Assembly (NCBI RefSeq): GCF_028291745.1
Contig: NZ_JAQGNQ010000068.1
Location: 124,001-188,000 of the forward strand
DNA length: 64,000 bases
Origin: Ramlibacter sp.
GTDB lineage: Bacteria > Pseudomonadota > Gammaproteobacteria > Burkholderiales > Burkholderiaceae_C
Direction: 5' to 3'
The translations under genes and the position numbers were made by a program. Shown here one piece after another: positions 1 to 9,535 of this stretch. The notes beneath the pieces were generated by a model. That model had not been told where the DNA came from and did no database searches. It worked only from the letters and a program-made list of their open reading frames with translations. Position 1 is the stretch's first letter, and each line of letters starts with the position of its first letter.

Positions 1-233
1 ACGCGCGCCAGGATCTCGGCGCACTCGCCCGGTGGCAGGTCGCCGACGGTCGCACTAATGCGCGCCCGCGGATGCTCCGCCCGCAGCACGGCGACGATCG
101 CCGCGATCCGCTCGGCGGGCAATGCACCGAGCGCGCCTTCGGCCGGCTCCTTGAGGTCGATCAGGTCGGCGCCCGCCTGGGCGGCGCACCGGGCCTCCTC
201 CACGTCGCGCACGCTCACCAGCAGGCGCACCAT
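1..233 (-). CDS. mfnB: (5-formylfuran-3-yl)methyl phosphate synthase MfnB, N-terminal part
   Basis: The gene starts at an ATG (complement of 231-233) and runs off the left edge, so only the first 77 codons are present. The translation begins MVRLLVSVRDVEEA and continues with AGADLIDLKEPAEGALGAL, the hallmark of the DUF556/MfnB family. That family condenses two glyceraldehyde-3-phosphates into the furan precursor of methanofuran. Lys28 in the DLKEP motif corresponds to the catalytic lysine near residue 27 of the archaeal enzyme. In methylotrophs the product feeds synthesis of the methanofuran-like cofactor of the formyltransferase/hydrolase complex. Its start overlaps the stop of the upstream DUF447 gene by one base (TGATG), so the two are probably co-translated. 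The assignment rests on motif and context and is strong despite the truncation. Confidence 0.88.
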   Translation of the reverse strand, partial: MVRLLVSVRDVEEARCAAQAGADLIDLKEPAEGALGALPAERIAAIVAVLRAEHPRARISATVGDLPPGECAEILAR

Positions 234-820
234 CAGGCCGCTCCCACGGCCAGCGCGTGGTGGTGCGCCACCGCTTCCTGCAGCCAGGCCCAGGCCTCGC
301 GCTCATGCGGCCCGGCGGTCTTGTCGATCGCGATCTGCAGGTAGGCCATTTCGCTTTCGATCTTTTCGCGCGGCAGCAGGTGCAGGCGGCTGGCCAGCAC
401 GGCGCCTTCGATCACCGCCGCCTGCGCGCGATTGAAACCGGGGAAGGCCGAGTGCTGCGCCTCGTGCACGCGCAGCAGCCGCAGCGTGGGCCGCTGCGCG
501 TCGTCGCGGATCTCGCCGACGTGCAGCAGCACGTGGCTGTGGGCCCCGGCGAGTCGCGCCGCGAACGCGCCGTTGGCAGCCGGCACCGGCAGCGTCGGCC
601 AGGTGCGGCGCCCGGTCACGCAGCCGGCGAACACGCGCACATCGGTGATCACGTTGAGCACGGCCGTGCGCGTCGCGACCAGGTTGTCCAGGGTCTGCGA
701 GGGCCGGAAGGGCTTGAGAACCACGTCGTCTGCCTCGTAGCGCACGCCCATGGGCGCGATGTGCACGGCGCCCAGCAGTGAACAGGTGGTGATGACGGTC
801 TCGAAGATGCGTTCGCTCAT
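233..820 (-). CDS. DUF447 family protein of the H4MPT gene cluster
   Basis: This 195-residue protein starts MSERIFETVITTCSLLG. Its motif APMGVRYEADDVVLKPFRPSQ is typical of DUF447, a family shared by archaea and H4MPT-using methylotrophs, probably with a flavin-reductase-like split-barrel fold. Its biochemical role is not established; genetic linkage points to H4MPT or methanofuran synthesis or use. I chose the ATG at 818-820 because AGGGG lies eight bases upstream on the minus strand. A longer open frame upstream is only the shadow of the neighbouring gene. It sits 25 bp after the dihydropteroate-synthase-like gene and overlaps mfnB by one base, so the minus-strand genes form one operon. Confidence 0.85.
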   Translation of the reverse strand: MSERIFETVITTCSLLGAVHIAPMGVRYEADDVVLKPFRPSQTLDNLVATRTAVLNVITDVRVFAGCVTGRRTWPTLPVPAANGAFAARLAGAHSHVLLHVGEIRDDAQRPTLRLLRVHEAQHSAFPGFNRAQAAVIEGAVLASRLHLLPREKIESEMAYLQIAIDKTAGPHEREAWAWLQEAVAHHHALAVGAA

Positions 821-845
821 GAGGGACCCCTGCGATTGCTCGCGA

Positions 846-2249
846 TCATTGCGGCCCGGGCTTGGCCATCGTCGTGCCGGGCGCCTGCCAGCGTTGCAGG
901 TCCTGCGCCTGCGCGTCGGCGGCGCAGCCCCAGTCGAGCGGCTGGTCCTGCACATAGCGCTTGCCGAGCTGCCAGGCGATCTGCGCCCGCGCCGTTTCCA
1001 CGCCGAGATAGAAGGCATGGCCGGCATCGTTCTCCAGCCGCAACTGCGGCCAGAGCTCGAAAGGGTCCTGCGCGATCCGCAAGCCCTCCCGGTTGTAGAC
1101 ATGTACGCCCTGCTGCGACACCTGCACGCGGAAATTGGGATCGCGCACCTCACGGGCGAGCGCGGCGATCTCCTCCGGCGCGTCGGGAAACGGACTGCGG
1201 GCGTGCACCGTCATCAGCTGGTCGCTCAGGCCCTTGGGCAGCATCTGCTGCGAGACCGCCGCATGCATGATGCGCCGCGCCCAGTCGGCCTCGCGCACGG
1301 CGCGGCGGGTGTGCGGACTGACCTGCGTCGTCAGCACGGCAGCGGCGCCAAGTTCGGCGGCGATGCCCAGCAACAAGGCGTTGATGCCGGTCGTGTCCGC
1401 CTCGACCAGCTCGGTGAGGTTGCCCACGCCCATCATGATGGCCACGTCGGGGAAGCGCTCGCGCAGCCGGTGATAGCGCACCAGTGAGGCAAGCAGGCCG
1501 TAGGGGATCGGGTCGAGGATGGCATCGGCCAGGAAGGGGCGGCCGCTCGCCTGCATGCTTTCGACGGCGCTCCAGAGCGAGGCTTCGTCCTGCGGCGTGC
1601 GGGCGATGAGCACGGGGGTGGACGCGACCTCCTGCGCGATCCAGAGCGTGTCGAGCGTCAGGCTCAGGAGGTAGTCGGCGCCGGCGCGTCCGCCGCGCAG
1701 CAGTTCGTCGCTGTCCAGCGAATCGACGCTGACCTGCAGGCCCTCTTGCTTCAGTGCCCGCACGCTCTCCTCGAGGTGCAGGAAAGGCGTATCGGGCAGG
1801 CCACCGAGATCGATCACGTTCGCCCCGTCGGCGGCATAGGCCAGCGCTCGTTGCACGATGGCAGCGACGGTGAGCCGGGGCGCATCGACGATCTCGGCAA
1901 AGATGGCGATGCCGTAGGCGTCGAGCGAGACGGGCTGCGCCTTGCGGCGGAAGAACTGCGGCAGGTCCTTCAATTCTTCCGGGCCGCGCTGCACCGGGAT
2001 GCCGAAGTGTTCGGACAGCGCGGCGACGTCGCCGCGGCAGCGTCCGGGCACGAGGATGCGGTCGGCGGCCAGGGGCAGCACAACCCGGCGGCGGATCATG
2101 TCGGCCGTCATCAGCGCCGCCACCTGCAGTCCGATTTCGCGCACTTCCCAGCGAAAAGGCGCGTCGCCATCGGGCGGCGCGATTTGCGACAGCACCCGGC
2201 GCAGCGCCGGCTCGGCCAGCCGGCCGGTCAGGAAGACGATGTGTTCCAT
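846..2249 (-). CDS. Dihydropteroate synthase-related protein (DUF6513, pterin-binding domain)
   Basis: This 467-residue protein starts MEHIVFLTGRLAEPALRRVL. An N-terminal region of about 150 residues (DUF6513) precedes a TIM-barrel pterin-binding domain (about 150-390) with DGANVIDLGGLPDT and VSVDSLDSDELLRGGRAGADYLLSL-type segments like those of dihydropteroate synthase. Homologues occur in methanogens and H4MPT-dependent methylotrophs. The probable role is a pterin-handling step in H4MPT synthesis, perhaps joining the pterin to the beta-RFAP-derived arylamine, but this is inferred. The start overlaps the end of dmrB by 22 bp. It is too long to be ordinary FolP (about 280 residues), and the window holds other H4MPT synthesis genes. 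Confidence 0.85.
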   Translation of the reverse strand: MEHIVFLTGRLAEPALRRVLSQIAPPDGDAPFRWEVREIGLQVAALMTADMIRRRVVLPLAADRILVPGRCRGDVAALSEHFGIPVQRGPEELKDLPQFFRRKAQPVSLDAYGIAIFAEIVDAPRLTVAAIVQRALAYAADGANVIDLGGLPDTPFLHLEESVRALKQEGLQVSVDSLDSDELLRGGRAGADYLLSLTLDTLWIAQEVASTPVLIARTPQDEASLWSAVESMQASGRPFLADAILDPIPYGLLASLVRYHRLRERFPDVAIMMGVGNLTELVEADTTGINALLLGIAAELGAAAVLTTQVSPHTRRAVREADWARRIMHAAVSQQMLPKGLSDQLMTVHARSPFPDAPEEIAALAREVRDPNFRVQVSQQGVHVYNREGLRIAQDPFELWPQLRLENDAGHAFYLGVETARAQIAWQLGKRYVQDQPLDWGCAADAQAQDLQRWQAPGTTMAKPGPQ

Positions 2250-2790
2250 GCGAGCGACAGCGCCTGCAGGCGCGCGGCGAGAGCGGCCTCGAGTTGCGCC
2301 ACGGAGCACACGACGCTGCAGTGCTCGATCGCCCGCAGCCGCTCGACGTTCTCGAACTCGATGCGCCGCGGCCGCAGCGTCACCCAGTCGTGCGGAGCGC
2401 GCGTCAGCACCACCGGCTCGGTGTCGCACGCAAATACCAGGCTGGGAATGCCCAGCTTGCCAGCCTGCGCGAACATGTTGGTGGGCAGGGTGTCGCTGAT
2501 GCCCAGCGCGCACTTGGCCACCGTGTTGCTGGTGGCCGGGGCGACGACCACCGTGTGGTAGTGCTCCTCGTACAAGGTGCCCACCGGCACGGCGCTGTGC
2601 GTCTTGTCGCGAAACAGTCGGAAGCCCTCGCGCAAGGAGGGCAGCGTGATCCCGTACATGGGCAGCACTTCCTCGGCGGCGGCCGAGAGAAAGAGGTCGA
2701 CGGCGGGCAGTCGCCGCGCGAGCGCCAGCGACTCGAGCAGCTCATGCCCCGAGCCGGTGATCGCCCAGGCGAAGCGGCCGCCCGGAGAAC

Positions 2791-2794
<4 letters not shown>
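2228..2794 (-). CDS. dmrB: Dihydromethanopterin reductase (flavoprotein) DmrB
   Basis: This 188-residue flavoprotein-family (PF02441) protein has an N-terminal FAWAITGSGHELLESL FMN-binding loop, the segment VVVAPATSNTVAKCALGISD, and TLPTNMFAQAG. These match the archaeal-type DmrX/DmrB reductases; the Burkholderia xenovorans member is known to reduce dihydromethanopterin to H4MPT. No ATG or GTG fits. The best start is TTG at 2792-2794, which overlaps the stop of the upstream regulator as TTGA and has GGTGA eight bases before it, giving MSSPGGRFAWAI. It lies between the regulator and the DHPS-like gene in one operon. It would catalyse the last reduction of H4MPT synthesis. The main alternative is another flavoprotein such as AfpA. 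Confidence 0.8.
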
Positions 2795-4776
<1,982 letters not shown>

Positions 4777-4859
4777 TTTTGTCTCCCCCTCGCTCACCGC
4801 ACCGCGCGGACGCGTCCGGGCAGTGCGCTGCCATTCTGGAGCAGTGTGTCCTGCCGTGC

Positions 4860-4873
4860 TCACGAATTTGTGA
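4860..4873. promoter_or_regulatory. Partial palindrome, possible activator site
   Basis: The sequence TCACGAATTTGTGA is a 14-bp near-palindrome (TCAC arms, AATT centre, one mismatched pair) about 40-60 bp upstream of the putative sigma-54 promoter. A second, shorter inverted repeat, GGCAG-N4-CTGCC, lies at 4819-4832. Upstream activating sites of sigma-54 activators are usually such dyads. The spacing is closer than the usual 80-150 bp, so the binding-site role is a guess. Confidence 0.35.
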
Positions 4874-4908
4874 ACTTCCGTATATCCCGAGGCCCGCAAG
4901 GCAGCGGA

Positions 4909-4924
4909 TGGCGCAGGAGTTGCT
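4909..4924 (+). promoter_or_regulatory. Putative sigma-54 (-24/-12) promoter of the folB-mtdB-mch series
   Basis: TGGCGCAGGAGTTGCT matches the consensus TGGCAC-N5-TTGCW, with GG and GC exactly ten bases apart and a single change (A to G) in the -24 block. The predicted transcript start is near 4935, about 30 bases before the folB ATG. A sigma-54 activator gene reads divergently from the same 189-bp interval, which strengthens the call. No convincing sigma-70 hexamers were seen in the interval. Confidence 0.6.
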
Positions 4925-4931
4925 GCGAGTG

Positions 4932-4956
4932 CCCTCGGCAGATCCACTGCCGAGGG
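4932..4956 (+). promoter_or_regulatory. Hairpin covering the folB ribosome binding site
   Basis: A perfect 10-bp inverted repeat, CCCTCGGCAG and CTGCCGAGGG with the five-base loop ATCCA, ends ten bases before the folB ATG. Its 3' arm contains most of the GAGGGG Shine-Dalgarno sequence. If transcription starts near 4935, as the sigma-54 promoter predicts, the hairpin would be at or very near the 5' end of the mRNA. It could limit translation or stabilise the message. Confidence 0.5.
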
Positions 4957-4965
4957 GATTCAGCG

Positions 4966-5454
4966 ATGTTCCATGCCCTTGCCGATCCGGCCGAAGCGCG
5001 CGCCTGGACGCCCGCCGAAAGCGAGCCGCTCGACCTGGTCTTCCTCGAAGGCTTCACGGCCGAGACGGTGATCGGAATCCACGACAGCGAGCTGCATGTG
5101 CCACAGCCCATCACCCTGGACGTCTGTGCCGGCTTGCCGCGCGGGCGCGCCTGCGAGAGCGATTGCATTGCCCACACGCTCGACTACGGCGAGCTGCACG
5201 CGCGCCTGCTTCGCCTGTTGCGCGAACATCGCGTGCAGTTGCTCGAAGCGCTGGCCGAGCAGGTGGCGCGCATCGTTCTCGACGAATTCAAGGCGCACTG
5301 GGTGCGCGTGCGCATCGCCAAGCCGCGCAAGTTCGCGGACACGGCGGCCGTGGGCGTGACGATAGAGCGCCGCCGCACCCTGCCGCCAGCCGCCGCGGCG
5401 CGCGTCGCCACGCTGCGCCTGATCGGCCACGGGCTGGTGCCGGGCAGCCGATGA
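4966..5454 (+). CDS. folB: Dihydroneopterin aldolase family protein (FolB-like)
   Basis: This 162-residue protein has a FolB domain across about residues 22-135: DLVFLEGFTAETVIGIHDSE, HTLDYGELHARLL, LLEALAEQVARIVL and RIAKPRKF with the conserved lysine. FolB cleaves dihydroneopterin to hydroxymethyl-dihydropterin, a step shared by folate and methanopterin synthesis. As first gene of the H4MPT series, this copy most likely serves H4MPT rather than folate. The ATG at 4966 follows GAGGGG by nine bases; a longer frame upstream is antisense to the regulator. The N-terminal 20 and C-terminal 30 residues extend beyond the usual 120-residue enzyme. The gene overlaps the next one by ATGA. Confidence 0.85.
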   Translation: MFHALADPAEARAWTPAESEPLDLVFLEGFTAETVIGIHDSELHVPQPITLDVCAGLPRGRACESDCIAHTLDYGELHARLLRLLREHRVQLLEALAEQVARIVLDEFKAHWVRVRIAKPRKFADTAAVGVTIERRRTLPPAAAARVATLRLIGHGLVPGSR

Positions 5455-6506
5455 ACAGCACGGATTCCTTCATGCAAGGCGAATGCGAACCCGAGTTGGT
5501 GGTCCCCGAAAGGCCATGGCCGGCGGGCCGGGTGCGCGTGCATGCGCCCGCGCGGCTGCACCTGGGCTTTCTCGATCCGGCCGGCACGCTCGGGCGGCCG
5601 TTCGGCAGTCTCGGGATCGTCTTCGACGGGCCGGAGACGATCGTCGAAATCGGCCGCGCCGCCAGCGACCGCTTCGATACCTTTGCCGGCGGCACGGCAC
5701 CACTGGCCAAAGCGCAAGGCCATCTCGCAACGCTGCGCCGCGCCACCGGCTGCGGCGACCCGGTGCGGCTGCGCTTGCGCAACGCCCTGCCCGCGCACAT
5801 CGGCCTCGGCTCGGGGACGCAGCTGGCCCTGGCCGTCGGCCGCGCGTTCTGCGCCAACTTCGACCTGAACATGGACAGCATGGAGCTTGCAGCCCTGCTC
5901 GGGCGCGGCGCGCGTTCCGGCATCGGCATCGCCGGCTTCGACCAGGGCGGACTGCTGCTCGATGGCGGGCCCCGCGCGGATGGCTCGCCCGGCGCCATCC
6001 TCACCCGGGTCGCACTGCCGGCCGCCTGGCGCTCCCTCCTCGTGCTGGATCCGCGGGTGCAGGGCCTGTTCGGCCCGGCCGAGAAGAGCACCCTCGCCAC
6101 GCTGCCGCCGCTGCCGCGAGCGGCCGCGGCCGAGATCTGCCACGAGGTGCTGATGCGCGTGCTGCCCGGAGCCGCGGGCGGCGAGTTCATCCCCTTCGCG
6201 GAGGGGCTCACCCGGATGCAGCAGGTGCTGGGCGAGCACTTCGCGCCGGCACAGCAGGGTCGCGCCTTCACCAGCCCCGCCGCCGGCCGGCTGCTGCAGT
6301 GGATCGCCGCACGCACCCCGGCTGGCATCGGCCAGAGCTCCTGGGGCCCGGCCGCTTTTGCCTTCCTGCCCGACCAGGCACAAGCGCAAGCCGTGCTTGC
6401 CGCCGCCCGCGAAGCCGGGGTGGTCGACCCGGCGCTCGAGATCACGACGGTTCGCCCACGCAACCGCGGCGCCACGGTCTGCGACCTGCGCGCCGCCGGA
6501 GGATGA
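5451..6506 (+). CDS. Beta-ribofuranosylaminobenzene 5'-phosphate synthase
   Basis: This 351-residue GHMP-kinase-fold protein has RVHAPARLHLGFLDPAG near the N terminus, the glycine-rich LPAHIGLGSGTQLALAVGRAF around residues 110-130, GARSGIGIAGFDQGGLLLDGG, and GIGQSSWGPAAFAF near the C terminus. All are typical of beta-RFAP synthase. The enzyme joins p-aminobenzoate (or 4-hydroxybenzoate) to PRPP with loss of CO2 and PPi, the first committed step of H4MPT synthesis, and is a marker gene for the pathway. The ATG overlaps the folB stop as ATGA, and the stop overlaps the next start region. The archaeal counterpart is called mptG. Confidence 0.9.
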   Translation: MNSTDSFMQGECEPELVVPERPWPAGRVRVHAPARLHLGFLDPAGTLGRPFGSLGIVFDGPETIVEIGRAASDRFDTFAGGTAPLAKAQGHLATLRRATGCGDPVRLRLRNALPAHIGLGSGTQLALAVGRAFCANFDLNMDSMELAALLGRGARSGIGIAGFDQGGLLLDGGPRADGSPGAILTRVALPAAWRSLLVLDPRVQGLFGPAEKSTLATLPPLPRAAAAEICHEVLMRVLPGAAGGEFIPFAEGLTRMQQVLGEHFAPAQQGRAFTSPAAGRLLQWIAARTPAGIGQSSWGPAAFAFLPDQAQAQAVLAAAREAGVVDPALEITTVRPRNRGATVCDLRAAGG

Positions 6507-6508
6507 AG

Positions 6509-7408
6509 ATGGAACGCCCTTACATCCTGCACATGTTCACGCCCGGGCCGCAGATGAGCCCGTTCGACGTCAACATGGCCGCCGACGCCGGCTACCAGGT
6601 GATCACGCCTTACTGCCACGTCACGCGCGAAGGCATCACGTCGCTCGTGCAGGACGCGATCTTCTCGCGCGGGCCCAAGGGGGCGGCGCGCACCGGTCTC
6701 TTCATCGGCGGGCGCGACGTGCTGCTGGCCGACGAGATGCTGCAGCTCGCGCGCAAGGCGATGATGCCGCCGTTCGCGGTGTCGCTGTGCGCGGACCCGA
6801 GTGGGGCCTACACGACAGCTGCGGCGATGGTGGCCTGCACCGAGGCGGCGCTGCGCCAGGAGGGCGGCCTCGCAGGCAAGCAGGTGCTGCTGCTGGGCGG
6901 CACCGGGCCAGTCGGGCGGGTGGCGGCGGTGCTCTGTGCGCGGCATGGCGCGCGCGCCATCCTGGGCAGCCGCAAGGAAGCGTCGGCGAAAGACGAAGCG
7001 GCCGCCACCGCTGCGCGCTTTGGCGTGTCGCTGCAAGGCGCTGCGACGGGAAGTCCGCAAGAGCTGCGAGCCGCACTGGCCGAGGCCGACGTGGTGATGG
7101 CCGTTGCCGCGCCGGGCGTGCAGGTCGCCGGCCAGGAAGACCTCGCCGCTGCGCGGCAGCTGAAAGTCGCGGTCGATATCAACGCCGTGCCGCCCTCCGG
7201 CCTGGCCGGTGTGGGCGCCAAGGACGATGCGCAGCCGCTGGCAGGAACGGACGCCGTTGCGATCGGCGCACTGGCCGTCGGCAACGTGAAGTACCAGGTG
7301 CAGCACCGCCTGCTCACCCGCATGCGCGAGTCCGGGCAGCCGGTGGTGTTCGGCTTCGACGAGGCCTTTGCGCAAGCCCGGGCGGTCGTGGCGGAAAAGG
7401 GTCGCTGA
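6509..7408 (+). CDS. mtdB: NAD(P)-dependent methylene-H4MPT dehydrogenase MtdB
   Basis: This 299-residue protein starts MERPYILHMFTPGPQMSPFD. An N-terminal pterin-binding part has PFDVNMAADAGYQVITPY and DAIFSRGP, and a Rossmann segment has VLLLGGTGPVGRVAAVLCARHGA around residues 130-150. This is the MtdA/MtdB family, and with H4MPT genes on both sides it is MtdB. It oxidises methylene-H4MPT to methenyl-H4MPT in the cytoplasm. I chose the ATG at 6509 because GGAGG ends six bases upstream. The ATG at 6503 (ATGA overlap with the previous stop) would add two residues but leaves no space for that Shine-Dalgarno sequence. Confidence 0.92.
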   Translation: MERPYILHMFTPGPQMSPFDVNMAADAGYQVITPYCHVTREGITSLVQDAIFSRGPKGAARTGLFIGGRDVLLADEMLQLARKAMMPPFAVSLCADPSGAYTTAAAMVACTEAALRQEGGLAGKQVLLLGGTGPVGRVAAVLCARHGARAILGSRKEASAKDEAAATAARFGVSLQGAATGSPQELRAALAEADVVMAVAAPGVQVAGQEDLAAARQLKVAVDINAVPPSGLAGVGAKDDAQPLAGTDAVAIGALAVGNVKYQVQHRLLTRMRESGQPVVFGFDEAFAQARAVVAEKGR

Positions 7409-7418
7409 GCGGCCGGCC

Positions 7419-8561
7419 ATGAGCGATTCGACTGTGGTCGTCGCCGGGCTGTGGGCGCGGCCGCTGGCGGAGTCCGCGCGCCAGGCCGGCTGGCGCGTGA
7501 TTGCGCTCGACCTGTTCGGCGATGCGGATACCCGGCGCGCCAGCATCCATTGGGAAAGCATCGGCGATGCGAGCTCATTCACGATCGTCCCTGCGCTGGT
7601 CGCGCCTGCATTGCAGCGGGCCGCGGGCCGGCCGGGCGTGATCGGCTGGATCGCGGGCGGCGGTATCGAGGCGCATCCCGAATTGCTGGAGCTTGGCATT
7701 CCCGGGCTGCCCTTGCTGGGGATGAGCGCCGCTGCGGTGCGGCGCGTGCGCGAGCCGCGCTCGTTCTTTTTGCTGCTGGACCAGCTCGGCCTGCAGCACC
7801 CCGAGGTCACCTTCGAGCGGCCCGCGCAGCTGCATGGCTGGCTGCACAAGAATGCGAGTGGATCGGGCGGCTGGCATATCCGGGCAGCCAGCGCGGCCGA
7901 GCCCGCAGGCGCGGCGGACTATTACCAGCGCCTGCAGCCGGGCGTGCCGATGTCCGCTCTCTTCCTGGCCGATGGGCAGGGCTTTCGCCTGGTCGGCCTC
8001 AACCGGCTGATCGTGCGGCCGCTGGGCCAACTGCCCTTCGTCTATCACGGCGCGCTCGGGCCGATCGCCGACGATGCACTGCGGGCGCAGCTCCAGCACG
8101 CGCTCGAGCAGCTGGTGCCGGCCTTGGCACTGCGCGGCCTCGCCAGCCTCGACTTCATGGCGCACGAGGGCCGCGCCTGGCTGCTCGAAATCAATCCGCG
8201 TCCCTCGGCCACCATGCTGCTGCATGCGCAGGCCTGGCCGGGCGGCCTGCTGCAGGCGCACGTCCGCGCGGTCGGCGGCGCGCTGCCGGACGCACCGCCG
8301 GCCCATGCCCCGGGCTTGCGAGGCTGCCTCACCGTGTATGCGCCCGAGGACTGCCAGGTCACGCCGGCCCTTGCTGCCGCACTCGCCCGCTCCCCGGACT
8401 GCCACGACCTGCCGGCACCCCACACGCGCTTCGCCGCCGGCGAGCCGGTGTGCAATGTTTCGGCGAGCGCGGACCACGCCGACGCGCTGCTCGCCGCGCT
8501 CGAGCGCCGTGCCGCCGAGGTGTGTCACGCCCTGCTCTCTCCCGAGGAATTCGCTGCATGA
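7419..8561 (+). CDS. ATP-grasp protein of the H4MPT cluster, function unknown
   Basis: This 380-residue protein starts MSDSTVVVAGLWARPLAESA. The N-terminal part is Rossmann-like; the ATP-grasp core follows (about 120-290) with PLGQLPFVYHGALGP, ASLDFMAHEGRAWLLEINPR and SATMLLHAQAW. The LEINPRPSA motif carries the metal-binding residues. Homologues lie between mtdB and mch in other H4MPT users. The step is unknown; ligation of an acidic or amino group to a pterin or furan cofactor is plausible. The start is the first ATG after the 10-bp gap from mtdB. The stop overlaps the mch start as ATGA. Confidence 0.85.
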   Translation: MSDSTVVVAGLWARPLAESARQAGWRVIALDLFGDADTRRASIHWESIGDASSFTIVPALVAPALQRAAGRPGVIGWIAGGGIEAHPELLELGIPGLPLLGMSAAAVRRVREPRSFFLLLDQLGLQHPEVTFERPAQLHGWLHKNASGSGGWHIRAASAAEPAGAADYYQRLQPGVPMSALFLADGQGFRLVGLNRLIVRPLGQLPFVYHGALGPIADDALRAQLQHALEQLVPALALRGLASLDFMAHEGRAWLLEINPRPSATMLLHAQAWPGGLLQAHVRAVGGALPDAPPAHAPGLRGCLTVYAPEDCQVTPALAAALARSPDCHDLPAPHTRFAAGEPVCNVSASADHADALLAALERRAAEVCHALLSPEEFAA

Positions 8562-9535
8562 ACACCCCTCCCAGCGTCAACGCACTGGCGGCCCCGCTGC
8601 TCGAGACCCTGCTGCGCGACGCCGGGCGCCTGCGCATCGCGGTCAGCCGCAACGCCGAGGGCGTGGCGCTGGTCGATGCCGGCATCACGGTGCCGGGCAG
8701 CATCCAGGCCGGCCTGCAGATCGCCGAGCTGTGCATGGGCGGGCTCGGCGAAGTGCGGCTGGCCGCGCTGCCGCGCGAGGGCTGGCCGACCTGGCTGCAG
8801 GTGCGGACCTCGCAGCCCGTCCTCGCGTGCCTGGGCAGCCAGTACGCCGGCTGGAGCCTGGCCGCCAGCGCGGAAGAAACGGGCGGCAAGAAGTTCTTCG
8901 CGCTCGGCTCAGGCCCGGCGCGGGCGCTGGCTGCCAAGGAGCCGCTGTTCGCCGAGCTCGATTACCGCGACCGCGGCGACACCGGCGTGCTGGTGATGGA
9001 GGTCGACCGCCCACCGCCGCCCAGCGTGATCGCCAAGGTCCTGCGCGATTGCGCGCTGCAGCCCGCGGGGCTGGCCATCGTGCTCACGCCCACGGCCAGC
9101 CTGGCGGGCACCACGCAGATCGTCGCGCGCATGCTCGAGGTGGCGCTGCATCGCGCGCATGCGCTGGGATTCGCCTTGCACGACATCGTCGAGGGCTCCG
9201 GCTGCGCGCCGCTGCCGGCGCGTGGCGCCGACGCCTTGCAGGCGATGGCCCGCACCAACGATGCGATCCTCTATGGCGGCCAGGTGCACCTGAGCGTCAC
9301 CGGCTCGGCGGACGCCGCGCGCGAGCTCGCGCGCAAGCTGCCGTCGGAAAATTCGCCGGACCACGGCCGGTCCTTCGGCGAACTGTTCGAGGCGGCCGGC
9401 CGCGATTTCTACCAGCTGGATGCGGGACTGTTCGCGCCGGCCGAGGCCTGGGTCACGCACGTCGGCAGCGGCCGCACCTGGCACGCCGGCGCCTTGCACA
9501 TGGACCTGTTGCGCAGCCTGTGGCAGGAGGCATGA
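8558..9535 (+). CDS. mch: Methenyl-H4MPT cyclohydrolase
   Basis: This 325-residue protein matches Mch along its length: GSIQAGLQIAELCMGGLGEV, ACLGSQYAGWSLA, KKFFALGSGPARALAAKE, VVLTPTASLAGTTQIVARMLE-type text, DAILYGGQVHLSV, and the C-terminal HMDLLRS. It hydrolyses methenyl-H4MPT to formyl-H4MPT in the formaldehyde oxidation pathway. Expected length is about 320 residues, so it is intact. It overlaps the genes on both sides by four bases, tying it tightly to the ATP-grasp genes. The next enzyme, the formyltransferase/hydrolase complex, is not in the window. Confidence 0.96.
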   Translation: MNTPPSVNALAAPLLETLLRDAGRLRIAVSRNAEGVALVDAGITVPGSIQAGLQIAELCMGGLGEVRLAALPREGWPTWLQVRTSQPVLACLGSQYAGWSLAASAEETGGKKFFALGSGPARALAAKEPLFAELDYRDRGDTGVLVMEVDRPPPPSVIAKVLRDCALQPAGLAIVLTPTASLAGTTQIVARMLEVALHRAHALGFALHDIVEGSGCAPLPARGADALQAMARTNDAILYGGQVHLSVTGSADAARELARKLPSENSPDHGRSFGELFEAAGRDFYQLDAGLFAPAEAWVTHVGSGRTWHAGALHMDLLRSLWQEA

